NCBI GenBank assembly: GCA_036736205.1
Contig: DAINMX010000002.1
Location: 1-64,000 of the forward strand
DNA from: XYA12-FULL-58-9 sp001798605
Lineage (GTDB): Bacteria; Myxococcota; XYA12-FULL-58-9
DNA: 64,000 bases
Reading direction: 5' to 3'
Position 1 is the first letter of the stretch; the number at the start of each line of letters is the position of its first letter. The position numbers and the translations under genes were made by a program. A model generated the notes under the pieces. The model saw nothing but the letters and a program-made list of their open reading frames with translations. It ran no database searches and had not been told where the DNA came from. This document shows positions 1 through 8,182 of this stretch, piece after piece.

Positions 1-62
1 CGTATGACTCTTTCATTCACAACACCTCACCGGTTTATCCCGGCGCACGGAGGTTAGTGCCC

Positions 63-497
63 ATGACTACTGGTATTAGCGCAAAGAATGGGAAACAGAG
101 GTCGGGCGCACGGCTTGCGCGCCCATTTCTCGAAAAGCTGATTGCCGAGCCAATGTCTTTTGCGTGCATGCTTCGCTCCATTCGCGAATGCGACGAGGTC
201 AGCCAGGCCGAGCTCGCTCGCCGGTTGGGGATCAGCCGTGCTCATATTTGCGATATAGAGAAAGGCCGAAAGTTCCTGGGACCGGAACGGGCCGCCAATT
301 TTGCCAAGGTCCTCGGCTACAGTCCCGAGCAGTTCGTACGCCTGGCATTACAGGATCAAGTTTACGCAGCCGGGCTCAGGATGACGGTGAAGGTCGAAGC
401 TGCCGAAGCGAAACCTCAGACAAAAAAATGCCCACCCGCAGCTGACCCAGGCCAGCCGCAGGTGGACATTTCGTTGAGACGTTCCGTGCCTAACTAA
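63..497 (+). CDS. XRE-family helix-turn-helix transcriptional regulator
   Basis: A small DNA-binding protein of 144 residues. A helix-turn-helix of the Cro/C1 (XRE) type lies at about residues 35-90: SQAELARRLGISRAHICDIE is the classic HTH core, followed by KGRKFLGPERAANFAKVLG. The C-terminal 40 residues are polar and probably disordered. I chose ATG at 63 because GGAGG at 49-53 is 9 nt upstream; a GTG at 57 would sit only 3 nt from that site. The stop codon overlaps the end of the convergent SWIB gene by 8 nt. The regulated genes cannot be read from the sequence. The domain call is secure; the role is unknown. Confidence 0.85.
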   Translation: MTTGISAKNGKQRSGARLARPFLEKLIAEPMSFACMLRSIRECDEVSQAELARRLGISRAHICDIEKGRKFLGPERAANFAKVLGYSPEQFVRLALQDQVYAAGLRMTVKVEAAEAKPQTKKCPPAADPGQPQVDISLRRSVPN

Positions 498-858
498 GCC
501 GCTTGCTCACCAGCTTAGTCATCTCGAACATATTCACTTGCTTCTTGCCACCGAATACCTCCATGAGCTTCTCATCGGCGTTTATCATCCGACGGTTCTG
601 GCTGTCTTGAAGCTTGTTGCGTTTGATGTATTCCCAGATCTTTTTGGTGACCTCGGTACGCGGCAGAGGCTTCGTCCCAATCACAGCGCCCAGCGCCGCG
701 TCAGGCTGCATCGGTTTCATGAATGCTGCGTTCGGCTTACGGTTGGTCTTCTTCTTGGCAACCTTCTTCTTGGCAACCTTCTTCTTTGCTACTTTCTTGG
801 TAGCTTTCTTCGTGGCGACCTTCTTCTTCGCGACTTTCTTTGTTTTCTTCTTCGCCAT
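490..858 (-). CDS. SWIB/MDM2-domain protein with histone-H1-like lysine-rich N-terminal tail
   Basis: 122 residues in two parts. Residues 1-40 are an almost pure Lys/Ala/Val/Thr tail built from KKVAK-type units, resembling the C-terminal tails of histone H1 and bacterial Hc1/HctB-type proteins. Residues 50-122 form a SWIB domain: LPRTEVTKKIWEYIKRNKLQD, then NRRMINADEKLMEVFG and the terminal MTKLVSKRL helix. SWIB domains are known from eukaryotic SWI/SNF complexes, chlamydial topoisomerase and small bacterial proteins. A DNA-binding, chromatin-like or topology-related role is inferred from the basic tail. AAGGAG lies 11 nt or so upstream of the ATG. The gene is convergent with the XRE gene and has its own promoter region at 859-1104. 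Confidence 0.9.
   Translation of the reverse strand: MAKKKTKKVAKKKVATKKATKKVAKKKVAKKKVAKKKTNRKPNAAFMKPMQPDAALGAVIGTKPLPRTEVTKKIWEYIKRNKLQDSQNRRMINADEKLMEVFGGKKQVNMFEMTKLVSKRLS
746..858 (-). repeat. Imperfect 15-bp tandem repeats encoding the KKVAK tail
   Basis: The 5' end of the SWIB gene consists of degenerate repeats of a unit reading AACCTTCTTCTTGGC on the plus strand, which encode Lys-Lys-Val-Ala-Lys units. Such repeats are prone to length change by slippage, so tail length probably varies between strains. Confidence 0.7.
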
Positions 859-1137
859 GGGACGCGCTCCTTGCGTTTGAGTTGTGTTTTGTTTTACGCC
901 ATCGAAGGCGAATGCGGCGCATTTTGCACGGAACCGGGTCGGCGTAACAGAGATTTTTTGCGTTTCTGCGCGTCTCGGTGAGTTAACCTACACCGTTCAA
1001 GGCGCTCGGATACCTACGCTGATACACATCAGCCCAGGTCGTTCTCATCTCATGGGCAGGTCTACATTTAGTTTGATTCTGGAACCGCGGCACCCGATAC
1101 TCAGGTGAGCGACGTGGATCAGGCGAGGACGAGGATC

Positions 1138-1908
1138 ATGCCCATTCGGTTTCTGATTGTCGATGATGAGCAAACGGTAGGCCGTATGGTCGGAGCGGCC
1201 ATGAAGACGCGCGGCTGGGAGAGCAAGACAGCCGTGAGCGTCGCACAGGCCCAAACGCTCATCGAGACCGAACACTTTGATGGCTTCCTGTTTGACAAGA
1301 ACCTCCCAGATGGTTCCGGAGTCGACCTCATCAAACCGGCGCGGGCCCGGAACCCGCATGCCGTGTGTGTCCTTTTCACCGCGTTCTCCTCTTCCCAAAG
1401 CGCACGAGAGGCGTTGCGGCTTGGCATCGACGCCTACATCGAGAAACCCTTCGAAGACCTCTTCAAGGTCGTGGAGCGTCTGGCCGACCTGATAAAGATC
1501 CGCACCGAGGCGCTCTCGTCCCAGCCCGTCACCGCTCGCCCCATTCACGTTCTCGTCGTCTCTCCCGATCAAGACTGCCAAAACTGGCTGCGAGAAAGGC
1601 TTGAGGCGGAACGCGACAAAGTAACCTGCATGAATGACTCGGGCAACGCCCTCACCTTTGCTCGGGAACAACATCCCGACCTGATTATCTTGGATGCCAA
1701 CCTACGAAATCCGGACGTCGCATCTTTTTTGTCCTGGGTGAATGTGCCTGGGGCCGCGGTGATTACCCGTCAAAGCGCCGCCACCCGCGAGATCGTCGAG
1801 TACATCGACCTCAACGTCAAAGCGGTGTTGGAAAAGCCGCTCAACGACCACAACTTCACTGACGAAATGGCCGGTTTGCTGTGGCGGCTACGGACTCGGC
1901 GCCGGTGA
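1138..1908 (+). CDS. Response regulator with two receiver domains, no output domain
   Basis: About 256 residues from ATG 1138, which has GAGG 9 nt upstream; a GTG at 1105 would add 11 residues. The first receiver domain (about residues 3-120) has the acidic pair in FLIVDDEQ, the phospho-acceptor Asp in LFDKNLPDGSG, the Thr in LFTAFSS and the Lys in YIEKPF, so it should be phosphorylatable. The second (about 138-250) begins VLVVSPDQD and lacks the acidic pair, but keeps Asp in LIILDANL and Lys in VLEKPL, so it looks degenerate. No DNA-binding or enzymatic domain follows. Such proteins usually act in phosphorelays or as CheY-like effectors. No kinase is adjacent, so its partner is unknown. Confidence 0.85.
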   Translation: MPIRFLIVDDEQTVGRMVGAAMKTRGWESKTAVSVAQAQTLIETEHFDGFLFDKNLPDGSGVDLIKPARARNPHAVCVLFTAFSSSQSAREALRLGIDAYIEKPFEDLFKVVERLADLIKIRTEALSSQPVTARPIHVLVVSPDQDCQNWLRERLEAERDKVTCMNDSGNALTFAREQHPDLIILDANLRNPDVASFLSWVNVPGAAVITRQSAATREIVEYIDLNVKAVLEKPLNDHNFTDEMAGLLWRLRTRRR

Positions 1909-2027
1909 TCGTGGCCGCGGGGTGAGTGGCGGCAAGGGATCAGGCGCTAATCGCCTTGACTCACTGCATCATTTTCTCTAGCGTAGGCAACCCACAAACC
2001 TCGGCTACGTGAAAGAGGAGTCTTGCA

Positions 2028-2819
2028 GTGAAGATACTCGTCACAGTCAAAAGCGTCGAAGATCCCGAGATCAAAATAAAGATCAAGCCAGACGGCTCAG
2101 GGATCGAGACCGACCAGATGAAGTACGTCATCAACCCATTCGATGAGATCGCTGTCGAAGAGGCCTTACGCCTCCGCGATGTCCACAAGGGCGAAGTGGT
2201 CATTGCCTGCATTGGCAAGGAGGACGCGACCCATCAGATCCGTACCGCACTCGCCATGGGTGCCGACCGCGGCGTTCACGTGGTGTCCGGCAATTTGCTG
2301 GACCCATCGGTTGTTTCGTTGGCGCTCAAGAAAGTCATTACCGACGAGAGCCCCGATCTGGTGTTGATGGGCAAGCAGGCAGTTGATGACGACATGGGTC
2401 AAGTCGGTGCCATGCTGGCCGAACGGCTCGGATGGGGCCAGGCCAACTTTGCCTCCAAAGAGGAGAGCTTGGAGTCGGCTGACGAAAAGGCCAAAAAGCC
2501 TGCCATCAAGATCGAAGGTAGGAGTGCCACTGTCGTTCGCGAAGTCGATGGTGGATTTGAGACCGTGGCGCTGTCCTTGCCAGGGCTCATAACCGTCGAC
2601 CTTCGCCTCAATGTTCCCCGCTACGCATCATTGCCGGGCATCATGAAGGCCAAGAAGAAGGAGATTAAGACGTTGCAGCTCGGGGACACGACATCCGACA
2701 CGACCCCGCGGGTGAAGATTCTCAAGATGGAGCCCCCAGCCCAGCGCGCCGCCGGCATCATCGTTGAGGACGTCACCTCACTCGTCGAAAAACTCAAGAA
2801 CGAAGCCAAAGTGATCTAA
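2028..2819 (+). CDS. etfB: Electron transfer flavoprotein beta subunit
   Basis: 263 residues, the usual length for EtfB. It starts at GTG 2028 with GAGGAG at 2015-2020. Family features include the N-terminal KILVTVKSVEDPE, NPFDEIAVEEALRL, ALAMGADRGVHV, and the AMP/FAD-binding segment around LMGKQAVDDDMGQVGAMLAERLG. With EtfA it forms the soluble heterodimer that passes electrons from acyl-CoA and other dehydrogenases to ETF:quinone oxidoreductase. It lies 10 nt upstream of etfA in one operon. The methylmalonyl-CoA mutase elsewhere in the window fits fatty-acid or amino-acid catabolism. Confidence 0.97.
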   Translation: MKILVTVKSVEDPEIKIKIKPDGSGIETDQMKYVINPFDEIAVEEALRLRDVHKGEVVIACIGKEDATHQIRTALAMGADRGVHVVSGNLLDPSVVSLALKKVITDESPDLVLMGKQAVDDDMGQVGAMLAERLGWGQANFASKEESLESADEKAKKPAIKIEGRSATVVREVDGGFETVALSLPGLITVDLRLNVPRYASLPGIMKAKKKEIKTLQLGDTTSDTTPRVKILKMEPPAQRAAGIIVEDVTSLVEKLKNEAKVI

Positions 2820-2829
2820 GGAGTGCCAC

Positions 2830-3786
2830 ATGTCTAACGTACTTATTCTCGTAGAGCATGCGGAAGGCCAAGCAAAGAAAACAGCCCTTGCGGGGATCAC
2901 CTTTGGCCAGCAAGTCGCAGCCAAATCCGGGGGTACCCTCAACCTTCTTGTCATTGGCAAAGGCGTTGGTGCCGTCGCCGCGGAGTTGAAGGCGTTTGAC
3001 GTAGCCAAAGTGCTCGTTGTCGATGGAGACGCTTTCGAGAACTTCACGACAGAGGGCTATTGTGCCGCTGTTGAGGCAGCCGCGAAGAGCTGCAAAGCCA
3101 AAGTCATCGGTAGCGCCTCGTCGTCCATGGCCAAAGACGTCCTGCCACGCATCGCCGCTCGATTCGGTGCCGCCATGGCCACCGACGTACTCGATGTCGT
3201 CGACGCGAAGACGTTCAAACGCCCAATGTGGGCCGGCAATGTCGTGGCGACCGTCGAGCTCACCACCGACGTCAAGGTGTGCACCGCACGCACCACCGAG
3301 TTTGATGCACCCGCCCAGGGCGGAAGTGCCGCGGTGGAAAACGTCAATGTGAGCGTCGACCCCGGCGCATTCAAGGCAAAGTTCGTGTCACTCAAACAGA
3401 TCAAGAGCGAACGTCCAGACTTGGCAGTCGCTGATCGAGTCGTCTCCGGCGGCCGCGGCACCAAGGGCGGCGATGGGTTCAAGCTCATCGAGGCTCTCGC
3501 CGACCACTTGGGCGCTGCTGTTGGAGCCACACGCGCAGCGTGCGATGCCGGCTGGGTGGCCAACGACCTGCAGGTGGGACAAACCGGCAAAGTGGTGGCC
3601 CCAGACCTGTACATTGCCATTGGCATATCCGGCGCGATCCAACACTTGGCTGGCATGAAGAGCTCCAAGGTGATTGTTGCCATCAACAAGGATCCCGAGG
3701 CACCCATCTTCCAGGTAGCGGACTACGGCCTCGTCGCCGATCTGTTCAAGGCCGTCCCAGAGCTACTCGAAGCCCTTAAGAAGTAA
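2830..3786 (+). CDS. etfA: Electron transfer flavoprotein alpha subunit
   Basis: 318 residues, full length. The N-terminal nucleotide-binding half starts SNVLILVEHAEG. The C-terminal FAD domain carries VSGGRGTKGGDGFKLIEALA, GATRAACDAGWV, the GQTGKVVAPDLYIAIGISGA FAD-binding signature and INKDPEAPIFQVADYGLVAD. It is the partner of EtfB, follows it after 10 nt, and has GGAG at 2820-2823 as ribosome binding site. It ends just before the convergent outer-membrane protein gene. The call is secure. Confidence 0.97.
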   Translation: MSNVLILVEHAEGQAKKTALAGITFGQQVAAKSGGTLNLLVIGKGVGAVAAELKAFDVAKVLVVDGDAFENFTTEGYCAAVEAAAKSCKAKVIGSASSSMAKDVLPRIAARFGAAMATDVLDVVDAKTFKRPMWAGNVVATVELTTDVKVCTARTTEFDAPAQGGSAAVENVNVSVDPGAFKAKFVSLKQIKSERPDLAVADRVVSGGRGTKGGDGFKLIEALADHLGAAVGATRAACDAGWVANDLQVGQTGKVVAPDLYIAIGISGAIQHLAGMKSSKVIVAINKDPEAPIFQVADYGLVADLFKAVPELLEALKK

Positions 3787-3802
3787 TGATTGAGGGCCGC
3801 AT

Positions 3803-5392
3803 TCACCAAGTCCCGCTATAACCTAGATAGACAAAATCATTGTTTCTGTAGGTCCGTCCAGTCGTCCCGGCTGGACCATTAATGAAGACCGCACCAGCGA
3901 TAAATGTGTGTGGTTCGAAATCGTCGTACGCCGTCTCAAAAGACAGAACGTGATCTCCCGGCGCAATGTTGTAGAGCCCGGTTGTCGAAACCACGAGCCC
4001 TTGCTCTTGCCAACGCCACCTCACCGTGGAGCTCACCCCATAAAGGACTGCGGCACCCCGATTTTGCGGATCCACGGTGGCGGACTCGAGCCCCGAAAGC
4101 AGAGCGTCTTTCGGAGCGTCCATCGCCGCAACGGCGTATCCGGTAACGGAGACGTACCATGTCTCCCCGCGCGTGTACTCGAGCCCGAGAGAACCGAGCA
4201 CACTGGGTAGGCCGATCGGCGCGAAATCGGTGGTGTAGAAGGTCTGCTCTGGAGAGAACCCGATATCCCCACGGACAACGACATCCCCCAGCACACCTTG
4301 AGCCTCGAGCGCCAGACGCCACATACGACGGTAACGCGCACGTACGAGTTCCTCTCCCACCAAAGATTTTTGCTGCACGGCCAGGGTTGCGTCACGCAAG
4401 ACGGGATCGGTCACGGTCAACTCTGGATTGCCCAGAATGCGCTCAGCCGAGTCGAGCAGAACCAACAAATCCGAGTCGACACGAAGCCGAGGCGTCCGAT
4501 CCCATCCATTGTAGACGGTACCCGCAAAGTCCCAGCCCGCAACGTTGCCTTGGGCACGCAACGCCACCGATGACTCCCACGGTGCCTCATCGGGAACCTC
4601 TGTGCCCCAAACAGCGCTCTGGATCTCGTCCTCGATGGTCGGGTTGAACTTTCCCACCGCGCCAATCTGCTCCTCGAGCTCGGAGCCGCTTGGGGCGAGA
4701 GAGAAGTCCCTGCCGACCAGAGTGCCTCGATGCGGCGTGAAAAATGGAATGATAACCAGCTGCACACCCCACGATTCCCACCACCAGCCGAGGTCAAACG
4801 CAAAGACAGGCACCTTGAGGTTCTTGGGTGAATCCAACATGGCCGTTGGATCATAGCGGAGGTCCACAGAGTTGAGCACATCTGCGGCAGCACAGACTTC
4901 GTTCTTGCCCCAAACAAATATCTGCTGGCCAACCCGAGCTTCAATTCCTCCGCGTCGCCATTGCAAATAGGCCTCACGCAACTCAACATCTCCGGTCCAC
5001 TTGACGTCGCGTGGATTGAAACCCACAAACGGATCATCAATGGGCTCTTCGCCCACCATCCCCCAACGCACCGCGGCCTCAACCACGGCTTTGAGCAACT
5101 CACCGTGCCTATGCTCGAGACGCAGGGTTCCAAGATTCCACCACTCGACGACGTCTTCCCCGGTGAACTCCAAGCTTGCGTCCAACAAGAACCGAGAAGA
5201 GAGTCCAAACGTCAACAGTGTTCGACTGCCCTCATTCAATAAAGATGGTTGTGTTTCAACTTGAGCTTCGCTCGGTGCGGAATCCGCTGCGTCATCGACG
5301 ATGATGATCTCGTCGACACCATTCGCCGGTGGTGTCATATCGTTCACCACACCAACCCGAACGGCTGCAAGAGCACAGAGGAGCGCAAGCAT
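3803..5392 (-). CDS. Outer-membrane beta-barrel protein, DUF1302-like
   Basis: 529 residues starting with a short hydrophobic signal (LALLCALAAVRVGVV). The rest is rich in alternating polar and aromatic strands, as in a large outer-membrane barrel. The segment LREAYLQWRRGGIEARVGQQ followed by FVWGKNE and VLNSVDLRYD is the hallmark of the DUF1302/alginate-export-like family. The C-terminus ends in aromatic residues (YLGYSGTW), as barrels do. The start ATG at 5392 overlaps the stop of the LolA-like gene by one base (TGATG), so the two are translationally coupled. In related genomes such pairs usually sit beside RND/MMPL exporters; none is in this window. The substrate is unknown. Confidence 0.8.
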   Translation of the reverse strand: MLALLCALAAVRVGVVNDMTPPANGVDEIIIVDDAADSAPSEAQVETQPSLLNEGSRTLLTFGLSSRFLLDASLEFTGEDVVEWWNLGTLRLEHRHGELLKAVVEAAVRWGMVGEEPIDDPFVGFNPRDVKWTGDVELREAYLQWRRGGIEARVGQQIFVWGKNEVCAAADVLNSVDLRYDPTAMLDSPKNLKVPVFAFDLGWWWESWGVQLVIIPFFTPHRGTLVGRDFSLAPSGSELEEQIGAVGKFNPTIEDEIQSAVWGTEVPDEAPWESSVALRAQGNVAGWDFAGTVYNGWDRTPRLRVDSDLLVLLDSAERILGNPELTVTDPVLRDATLAVQQKSLVGEELVRARYRRMWRLALEAQGVLGDVVVRGDIGFSPEQTFYTTDFAPIGLPSVLGSLGLEYTRGETWYVSVTGYAVAAMDAPKDALLSGLESATVDPQNRGAAVLYGVSSTVRWRWQEQGLVVSTTGLYNIAPGDHVLSFETAYDDFEPHTFIAGAVFINGPAGTTGRTYRNNDFVYLGYSGTW

Positions 5393-6162
5393 CAGTCAGC
5401 CAATGCACGTTGCGTGAACTCAGAATCTGACAACTTCACACCGAAATTGATCTCCTCAACCACCATTCGCGTCTTAGTCTTGTTCTGAACATCCTCGACG
5501 GCAGAGTCCATCACGACCCAATTGTCCGTCTTTTTCTCCAGGCGACTGGCCCGCAGGACTTTGAGAAGATCACCGCGGGAATCGTAAAACTCGACCTTGA
5601 GCGGGACGAACGACACCTTGTGTATCCACGAAATGGTCTTCGAGTACTCGCTCTCGGCCTCAGCCTTGGGAACAGCCTCGATGACGTAGGTCGCGTTGCT
5701 GCCAACCTCGGCATCGGCCAATCGCTTCAACTCCGATTTTCGCAAATTGCGCGACTCGAGGTCAGCGTAAGTGAGATCGGTCCCCATAAACCGCTGGTTC
5801 TTCTGGCTGCTGGATATGCGTTTCACCTTCCCCAGCGCGGGCAGGTAAAGATACTGATCGTCATCGCGGTCCTCGTTTTCGAGAACGAGAAAACCCGTCC
5901 CCGCAACATCGGCTGGAGCATGAAAGCGAACCAGCGTCTTGCTCAACTCCTTCACTTTCGTCGAACGTATTTCAATCTGTCGCGTGCGCTCGGCGCCGCG
6001 TTTGCTGGTGAGCGTCAACACCACTCGAGCGACTGCGTTCTGGAAGCCGAAGGAGTTGTTCTTGAGCGTTTCGTCCACAATCTGTTGTGCTGTCATCTCC
6101 GCGGCATCCGCACGACTACCGAAAAACAAGACAACAGCAAAGACCACACTGAGCTTACTCAT
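5392..6162 (-). CDS. Outer membrane lipoprotein-sorting (LolA-like) protein
   Basis: 256 residues from ATG 6162, chosen because GAGGAG lies 8 nt upstream and a clean signal peptide follows (MSKLSVVFAVVLFFGSRADA). The mature part fits the LolA-like family PF17131: TAQQIVDETLKNN, then QIEIRSTKVKE, LVRFHAPADVAGTGFLVLEN, YLYLPALGKVKRISSS and FMGTDLTYADLE. These periplasmic proteins fold like LolA and LppX, bind hydrophobic ligands, and are typically co-encoded with DUF1302 barrels and MMPL/RND transporters. It is coupled to the downstream barrel and lies 34 nt after the kinase-like gene, at the 3' end of the chemosensory operon. Ligand unknown. Confidence 0.85.
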   Translation of the reverse strand: MSKLSVVFAVVLFFGSRADAAEMTAQQIVDETLKNNSFGFQNAVARVVLTLTSKRGAERTRQIEIRSTKVKELSKTLVRFHAPADVAGTGFLVLENEDRDDDQYLYLPALGKVKRISSSQKNQRFMGTDLTYADLESRNLRKSELKRLADAEVGSNATYVIEAVPKAEAESEYSKTISWIHKVSFVPLKVEFYDSRGDLLKVLRASRLEKKTDNWVVMDSAVEDVQNKTKTRMVVEEINFGVKLSDSEFTQRALAD

Positions 6163-6196
6163 TCGTCGCTCCTCATAAAGAACCATTGAACAGGGG

Positions 6197-8182
6197 TCAG
6201 ACCGACTCATCGTCTGTGTCTCCCAAGCTCTCTTGGCCACTCTTCTCCGCATCAACCGAAGAATCCTGAGAACCGAAATCGAGAATCTTCGAACTGCCAA
6301 CGTACGCCTTCGTCTCGTAGGCGGTGATCTGACCAATGCGCCTGACAATCTGCGCCATTCTGTCCGTCTCCCGATAGATTACATCGACGGGCTTCCGGTT
6401 CGCATCTCCCTCAGGGATGCGACGGCGCAACATTTCCGCATAACCGAGAATTGACGTCAGAGGCTGATTGAGCTCGTGAGCCGTGGCACCGGCGAGTTCC
6501 ACAGCGACGACCTGCCGCTCAGTGTTCTTGAGCCGTCGTTGCACCTGACTGAGCTTCTCCTCCATCTTCAACAACTCACGCAGATCGGTAAAAATACCGA
6601 CGGTGGCGATCTCTCGCTCTCCCTCGTAGATCACCGACGCTGTGAGATTCACCGGCACGAGGATCCCATGCTTGGACACCAAGTCTTTGCGGGTCATCTC
6701 CAAACGCCCCGCACCACCAAATGCCTCCGAACGCAACCGGCGCATAACGTCGCGGGCTTCCCCGGGTGGATACAATCGCGCCACATTCATCTTGCCCACC
6801 ACGTCGCGGGCCGAGTAACCGAGAAAATCTTCGGCAGCCCGATTGAACAGGATGATGCGACCATTGATATCAGCGGCGACAATTGCGTCAACGGAGCTCT
6901 GAATAAGGTTCTCGAGAAACTCTTTGGTTTGACGCAACTCTGTTTCGATCTCTCGCAATTCCGTCACATCACGAAAACTCACGAGGACACCGTTTGGCTG
7001 TTCCAACGCTCGAATCGCCGCAGAAATGACAATCTCCTGCTCACCCTCAACGGGAACCAAGAGGTCGATATAACCGTACGAGTCACCGACCTGGTCCCCG
7101 CGAATCGCTCGACGTGCAAGAACGTGCGAATCTGCGTTCAACAGCTCGACAAACCGTTTGCCGCCGAGTTCCCCCACCTCGCACCGGAGGATAGAGCCCG
7201 CGGCCTCGTTGGCATAACGGATCACTCCATCATCGTCTGTGACGACGATGCCATCGTTGGCTTGGGCGAAAAAATTGGAGAACTGCTGAAGTCCGGCAAC
7301 GCGTTCATCGGCCTCTGCCTTCTTGCGACGCAACGCTCGATGTTCACTGAGCAACGTATCCTGCTCCAACGCTGCACCAATGGCGACCGAAGTAACCGCT
7401 GCGATGAGCTTTCCCATATGCATGAGCCGCTCTTCGACGCTTCCGAGTGGCTGACTGTCCCTCAGAAACAATGCGCCAACGACCTCGTCTTTGTGCAGCA
7501 GTGGAAACAGCACCGATGCCCGGGGCGTCTGTTTGGCATGTTCGAGCTTGCTGCGCACGCCCGATAGAAGAGTATCCCCGAGCACGTCGGTGATCACCAA
7601 TGGTTCGTGTGAGCCCATCACCGCTCGCAGTTCAGGATAGTCGTCGACGCGAATAACCAGGTTGTCGATCAAAGACTCCTCGTGCTCGGCCACGACAAAA
7701 GCGATTTCATCCCCGGGTTTGAAGAGCACAACGGATACCCGATCGATACTGAACAGCTCGGATAACCTAAGGACTGCAGTGCACAAGACCTCGCCGAGCT
7801 CCGGATGCGAATTGATCTCGGTGATCAGACTTACCAGACCATGGTGAATCTCTGATTGTGTCGCGTTGGCTTCGGCCAGCTCGAGGTCTCGGGACCAACG
7901 AGAAACGCAATGGTCGAGATGTGCTTCACCCATCGCGACAGCATCAAATCCGGCAGCCACACAATCGCTAACCCTCTTCTCATCGAGGGCGGGCAACCAC
8001 GCCATGAGTTGTACGTCGACATAACGAGCCCGTAGCCGCTCAACCAACGCGGCCGAGTGCTCGAACGGGACGGCGACGATGATCAGACGAGCGCCGACGG
8101 GAAGGGCGTCTTCATCATCGTATGCGCGTATCCCTCGGTGGATGATCGAACCAAGGGCAATGATTGCAGCGTCTCCCTTCAT
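6197..8182 (-). CDS. GAF-PAS-PAS sensor protein with histidine-kinase DHp domain but no ATPase domain
   Basis: 661 residues, soluble. Residues 1-110 look like a degenerate receiver (GARLIIVAVPFEHSAALVER, no conserved Asp set). A GAF domain follows at about 115-260, then PAS at 290-405 (NDGIVVTDDDGVIRYANEAA) and PAS at 412-530 (VDAIVAADINGRIILFNRAA). A dimerisation/phospho-acceptor helix carries ATAHELNQPLTSILGYAEML with His569. Only 92 residues follow that His, ending in an acidic tail, so the catalytic HATPase_c domain is absent. It cannot autophosphorylate alone; it may be phosphorylated by CheA or act as a scaffold. ATG 8182 overlaps the stop of the LarC-like gene by ATGA. Confidence 0.88.
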   Translation of the reverse strand: MKGDAAIIALGSIIHRGIRAYDDEDALPVGARLIIVAVPFEHSAALVERLRARYVDVQLMAWLPALDEKRVSDCVAAGFDAVAMGEAHLDHCVSRWSRDLELAEANATQSEIHHGLVSLITEINSHPELGEVLCTAVLRLSELFSIDRVSVVLFKPGDEIAFVVAEHEESLIDNLVIRVDDYPELRAVMGSHEPLVITDVLGDTLLSGVRSKLEHAKQTPRASVLFPLLHKDEVVGALFLRDSQPLGSVEERLMHMGKLIAAVTSVAIGAALEQDTLLSEHRALRRKKAEADERVAGLQQFSNFFAQANDGIVVTDDDGVIRYANEAAGSILRCEVGELGGKRFVELLNADSHVLARRAIRGDQVGDSYGYIDLLVPVEGEQEIVISAAIRALEQPNGVLVSFRDVTELREIETELRQTKEFLENLIQSSVDAIVAADINGRIILFNRAAEDFLGYSARDVVGKMNVARLYPPGEARDVMRRLRSEAFGGAGRLEMTRKDLVSKHGILVPVNLTASVIYEGEREIATVGIFTDLRELLKMEEKLSQVQRRLKNTERQVVAVELAGATAHELNQPLTSILGYAEMLRRRIPEGDANRKPVDVIYRETDRMAQIVRRIGQITAYETKAYVGSSKILDFGSQDSSVDAEKSGQESLGDTDDESV

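Noticed and set aside
6476..7567. 363-codon open frame on the plus strand
   Set aside because: Antisense to the GAF/PAS sensor protein, which is clearly the coding strand.
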